From Methylobacterium sp. (GTDB lineage Bacteria > Pseudomonadota > Alphaproteobacteria > Rhizobiales > Beijerinckiaceae), in assembly GCA_020252865.1 (NCBI GenBank), contig JADCCH010000245.1, positions 1 through 9,467 on the forward strand: DNA of 9,467 nucleotides, in the 5' to 3' direction. Position 1 is the stretch's first letter, and every line of letters starts with the position of its first letter. The notes below the pieces were generated by a model. It searched no databases. It worked only from the letters and a program-made list of their open reading frames with translations, and was not told where the DNA came from. The position numbers and the translations under genes are program-made. Below are positions 7,351 through 9,467 of this stretch, in pieces.

Positions 7351-7452
7351 AGAGCATGCTGTGAAAAAGTGGAATCCGGTTTTTCAAAAAAAAGCATGCG
7401 ATAATAATAAGATAAGAGCATGATGTGCTTCCGTCTGAACACAGCATGCTCT
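7351..7452. repeat. 102-bp palindromic intergenic repeat element (rhizobial RIME / Brucella Bru-RS-like)
   Basis: The element is bounded by perfect 13-bp inverted repeats, AGAGCATGCTGTG (7351-7363) and CACAGCATGCTCT (7440-7452). The left half contains GAAAAA/TTTTTC arms (7363-7368/7380-7385) around a GTGGAATCCGG core, plus GCATGC at 7354-7359 and again at 7394-7399. The right half is its own hairpin, AGAGCATG (7415-7422) with CATGCTCT (7445-7452) and inner TGTG/CACA and TTC/GAA pairs. An A/T-rich spacer (7386-7414) joins the halves. The AAAAGTGG-to-CCGGTTTT core flanked by AGAGCATG ends is, from memory, characteristic of abundant short palindromes in Hyphomicrobiales genomes. No coding capacity is seen, and I saw no second copy in this window. 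Confidence 0.8.
7401..7452 (-). terminator. Predicted intrinsic terminator of the mmsB operon, formed by half of the repeat
   Basis: Read leftward from mmsB, the transcript meets an 8-bp stem (7452-7445 with 7422-7415), a single mismatch, a 4-bp stem (TGTG/CACA) and three more pairs around a 5-nt loop. An A/T-rich tract, rich in U in the RNA, follows (complement of 7401-7414, TATCTTATTATTAT). This is a plausible rho-independent terminator lying 38 bases beyond the mmsB stop. The T tract is interrupted by A residues, so efficiency is uncertain. Read rightward, the same hairpin is followed by GC-rich sequence and does not look like a terminator for the nitroreductase gene. Confidence 0.5.
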
Positions 7453-7489
7453 AGCCCGTTCGCGGGAAGCAAATGCGCGAGGCGCGAAG

Positions 7490-8374
7490 TCAGTCGGATT
7501 TCCCGCGGATCAATTCGATGATGCCGGAGAAATCCGCGCCACCCTCGCCCCAGGCCGCATGAAGCCCGTAGAGTTGCGTCGCCAGCGCGCCCATCGGCGT
7601 GGTCGCGCCGGCGGCGGCGGCCGCATCCTGGCTCAGCTTCAGGTCCTTCAGCATCAGGGCGGTCGCGAAACCGGGCTTGTAGCCATTATTCGCGGGGCTT
7701 GTCGGCACCGGGCCGGGCACCGGGCAATAGGTGGTGAGGCTCCAGCACTGGCCGGAGGAGGTGGAGGCCACATCGAACAAGGCCTGATGCGAAAGGCCCA
7801 GCTTCTCGGCCAGCACGAAAGCCTCGCCAACCGCAATCATCGAAATGCCGAGGATCATGTTGTTGCAGATCTTCGCCGCCTGCCCCGCGCCTGCCCCGCC
7901 GCAATGCACGATCTTCCTTCCCATGGCTTCGAGCAGGGGCTTCGCGCGGTTAAAGGCCGCATCCGCGCCGCCACACATGAAGGTCAGCGTGGCCGCCTTT
8001 GCCCCGCCCACTCCGCCGGAGACCGGGGCATCGACCGGCACGAGACCGGCAGCTTCCGCCTGCGCATGCACCGCGCGGGCAGATTCGACATCGATTGTCG
8101 AGGAATCGATGAGCAGGGTCCCCTTGCCGGCGATGCCGACGATTTCCGCCCAGACCGCGCGGACATGCTTGCCGGCCGGCAACATGGTGACGATCGCCTC
8201 CGCACCCTTCACGGCTTCCGCGACACTCCTCGCGATGGCGACACCGCCCGCCCGAGCCTCCTCGATGGCTGCCGGCGATAGGTCGAAGCCCGTGACGGCA
8301 TGACCCGCCTTCACGAGGTTCTGCGCCATGGGGCCGCCCATATTGCCGAGCCCGATCACTGCGATTGTCGTCAT
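7490..8374 (-). CDS. mmsB: 3-hydroxyisobutyrate dehydrogenase
   Basis: Cytoplasmic NAD+-dependent enzyme oxidising 3-hydroxyisobutyrate to methylmalonate semialdehyde in valine catabolism. It has 294 residues, normal length. The N-terminal Rossmann motif is IGLGNMGGPMA (7-17), with D31 after the second strand favouring NAD(H). The substrate-binding block is DAPVSGGVGGA (115-125), the catalytic Lys is K168 in GQAAKICNN (164-172), and K243-D244-L245 lies in the C-terminal domain. STSSGQCWSL (204-213) and YCPVPGPVP (216-224) match the segment typical of true HIBADH/MmsB rather than of tartronate semialdehyde reductases. The ATG at 8374 overlaps the previous stop by four bases (ATGA) and is preceded by GGGGAG (8382-8387). 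It is the last gene of its operon. Assignment is strong. Confidence 0.93.
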   Translation of the reverse strand: MTTIAVIGLGNMGGPMAQNLVKAGHAVTGFDLSPAAIEEARAGGVAIARSVAEAVKGAEAIVTMLPAGKHVRAVWAEIVGIAGKGTLLIDSSTIDVESARAVHAQAEAAGLVPVDAPVSGGVGGAKAATLTFMCGGADAAFNRAKPLLEAMGRKIVHCGGAGAGQAAKICNNMILGISMIAVGEAFVLAEKLGLSHQALFDVASTSSGQCWSLTTYCPVPGPVPTSPANNGYKPGFATALMLKDLKLSQDAAAAAGATTPMGALATQLYGLHAAWGEGGADFSGIIELIRGKSD

Positions 8375-8961
8375 TTCTTCTCTCCCCGCTTGGTCACCCG
8401 GATGTTCCAGCGGTTGAGCAAGGCTTCCGCGTCTCCGGTTCCGATATCGATATGGGTGGCACCCTGTTCGAGCGCTGATTCCAGCGCGGGCGGCAGCGGG
8501 GCATGGACCTCGATGAAGGCCAGCACCACCGGCGGCGCACCGCGCAAGGTGAGGTGATGGATGAGCCCGCCCGGCACGCGTTCGACGCGCTGGTCGCGCA
8601 GATCATGCCCCCGCCGGATATAGGGCCAGCGGCGCAAATAGGCCGCATCATCCTGCCCCGTGAGGTCATTCGAGATGAGAATGGCCGTCACATCCGAGTC
8701 GGCATTGGCCTGCCGCGCCACGAAGGGCCCCGCGAGGATGATCCCCCGAAGGGCAACTTCGTTCCGCGCGAAGCTGACGAGATCATCCGAGAGCGAGCGC
8801 AGGGCTTCGAGCCCGATGCCCGGCACCGTTTCCGCCGCCTCGCGCCTGAACATGCCGCCGATCCCGCCTGAAGACCCCTTTGGCCGGTAGAGGAAGCGCG
8901 TGGCGAACCACAATCCGGCAATGCCGGCGAGAATCAGCAGCGCGGAATTGAAGTCGATCAT
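8371..8961 (-). CDS. Membrane-anchored protein with degenerate nucleotidyltransferase-like motif, function unknown
   Basis: No known function. It has 196 residues: one N-terminal hydrophobic helix (about 7-24) followed by basic residues R22, R26 and K28, which predicts a cytoplasmic body; a Gly/Ser linker (29-37); then a compact alpha/beta domain (about 48-188). Residues 76-97 line up without gaps with the G-S-x(10)-D-x-D segment of minimal nucleotidyltransferases: G78, then P79 for the usual Ser, D88-S89-D90-V91, then T92 where the second metal-binding Asp should be. E151 in AFIEVH (148-153) could occupy the third acidic position. Loss of the second Asp suggests an inactive or binding-only domain. 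It starts 5 bases after the acyl-CoA dehydrogenase stop with no obvious Shine-Dalgarno and overlaps mmsB, so it is co-expressed with valine catabolism. The fold assignment is inference from one motif. Confidence 0.75.
   Translation of the reverse strand: MIDFNSALLILAGIAGLWFATRFLYRPKGSSGGIGGMFRREAAETVPGIGLEALRSLSDDLVSFARNEVALRGIILAGPFVARQANADSDVTAILISNDLTGQDDAAYLRRWPYIRRGHDLRDQRVERVPGGLIHHLTLRGAPPVVLAFIEVHAPLPPALESALEQGATHIDIGTGDAEALLNRWNIRVTKRGEKK
8382..8387 (-). promoter_or_regulatory. Ribosome binding site of mmsB inside the upstream gene
   Basis: On the minus strand GGGGAG (8387 down to 8382) sits seven bases before the mmsB ATG. It is encoded by the last codons of the upstream gene, whose lysine-rich tail (RGEKK) partly reflects this purine run. 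It supports coupled translation through the ATGA overlap. Confidence 0.6.
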
Positions 8962-8966
8962 GCCGG

Positions 8967-9467
8967 TCAGCGCGTGCCGAGCAGATTGCGTGCCACGATC
9001 ATCCGCATGATCTCGTTGGTCCCCTCGAGGATCTGGTGGACGCGCAGATCGCGCACGATCTTCTCGATGCCGTAATCCTGCAAGTAGCCGTAGCCGCCGA
9101 GGAGCTGCAACGCGCGATCCGCGACGCCCGAGGCGGTTTCGGTCACGAAACGCTTCGCCATCGCGCAGCGCATCGTGGCATCCGGTTCCTTGCGGTCATA
9201 GGCGCTCGCGGCCGCATAGAGGAAGATGCGCGCGGCTTCGAGGTCGATCGCCATATCGGCGAGGCGAAACTGAAGGGCCTGAAAATCCTGCAGTTTCTTG
9301 CCGAAGGCGACCCGCTCGGAAAGGTAGGTCTTCGCCTTGTCGAAGGCCGCCTGCGCGCCACCCAAGGCCGAAGCCGAAATGTTGAGCCGCCCGCCATCGA
9401 GCCCGTTCATCGCGATGGTGAAGCCCTGGCCTTCCTTGCCGAGCAGGTTCGAGACCGGCACGCGGCA
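8967..9467 (-). CDS. Acyl-CoA dehydrogenase, isobutyryl-CoA dehydrogenase-like (N-terminal part missing)
   Basis: FAD-dependent enzyme introducing the alpha,beta double bond in an acyl-CoA, probably isobutyryl-CoA to methacrylyl-CoA in valine breakdown. The gene runs off the right edge; 166 C-terminal residues are visible, from C-R-V-P-V-S-N-L-L-G to L-L-G-T-R. Numbering from the Val at 9461: GKEGQGF (8-14), GLDGGRLNIS (20-29), FGKKLQDFQALQFRLADMA (53-71), LGGYGYLQDY (121-130), RDLRVHQILEGTNEIMRM (137-154). The catalytic base is the Glu of ILEGTNE (E146, codon at 9024-9026). GLDGGRLNIS and VHQILEGTNEIMRM resemble isobutyryl-CoA dehydrogenase (ACAD8) more than short-chain enzymes. Position two genes before mmsB supports this. 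Another short branched-chain specificity is possible. Confidence 0.9.
   Translation of the reverse strand, partial: CRVPVSNLLGKEGQGFTIAMNGLDGGRLNISASALGGAQAAFDKAKTYLSERVAFGKKLQDFQALQFRLADMAIDLEAARIFLYAAASAYDRKEPDATMRCAMAKRFVTETASGVADRALQLLGGYGYLQDYGIEKIVRDLRVHQILEGTNEIMRMIVARNLLGTR

Noticed and set aside
6616..7404. Plus-strand frame starting at ATG 6616 with a GAAGGA-like sequence six bases upstream
   Set aside because: The spacing looks like a ribosome site, but the frame continues out of phase through the whole nitroreductase gene with Arg/Gly/Pro-rich sequence, so it is a shadow.
7400..7416. A/T-rich ATAATAATAAG stretch as a -10 promoter element
   Set aside because: It lies inside the palindromic repeat between two convergent genes; no suitable -35 and no downstream gene to drive were found.
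7455..7466. CCCG-TTCG-CGGG small hairpin just left of the mmsB stop
   Set aside because: Only a 4-bp stem with no adjacent T tract on either strand; the larger repeat hairpin is a better terminator candidate.
1..9467. CRISPR array, tRNA/rRNA genes, transposase, integrase, or known defence genes
   Set aside because: No regularly spaced repeats, no tRNA-like cloverleaf noticed by eye, and no open frame with transposase, integrase or defence-system motifs.

Overview
The window is uniformly GC-rich with strong third-position G/C bias. Its genes and gene style fit an alphaproteobacterium, most likely of the order Hyphomicrobiales (Rhizobiales). An intergenic palindromic repeat of the kind scattered through rhizobial and Brucella-type genomes supports this. 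The placement is inferred from gene content; no rRNA or other phylogenetic marker is present. Every sizeable open frame not listed here is an antisense or out-of-frame shadow of a listed gene.

Bases 1-5350 (+ strand) hold a five-gene peptide/opine/nickel-type ABC importer: a substrate-binding protein (5' end cut off by the window), two DppB/DppC-type permeases and two DppD/DppF-type ATPases. The last four genes are packed with 1-bp gaps or 1- to 4-bp stop/start overlaps, so they form one translationally coupled unit. A strong GC hairpin lies between the binding-protein gene and the first permease gene, where it could set the binding protein's higher expression. Both ATPases carry four cysteines in the C-terminal oligopeptide-transporter domain, a pattern compatible with a [4Fe-4S] site.

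Bases 5351-6547 (- strand) encode a polytopic membrane protein that looks like a divergent O-antigen ligase/polymerase-family protein. Its stop codon directly abuts the stop codon of the transporter operon. After a 177-bp divergent gap, bases 6725-7309 (+) encode a YdjA-like nitroreductase.

Bases 7310-7489 separate two convergent genes and contain a 102-bp palindromic repeat with perfect 13-bp terminal inverted repeats. Its right half reads as an intrinsic terminator for the leftward operon.

Bases 7490-9467 (- strand) are the end of a branched-chain (valine) catabolic operon: the C-terminal half of an isobutyryl-CoA-dehydrogenase-like enzyme, then a small membrane-anchored protein with a degenerate nucleotidyltransferase-like motif, then 3-hydroxyisobutyrate dehydrogenase (mmsB). 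The two dehydrogenases catalyse non-adjacent steps of valine breakdown. The protein between them has no known place in that pathway and is the least explained gene in the window. Most of the window is ordinary housekeeping metabolism and transport; I did not find a clear new defence or mobile system.
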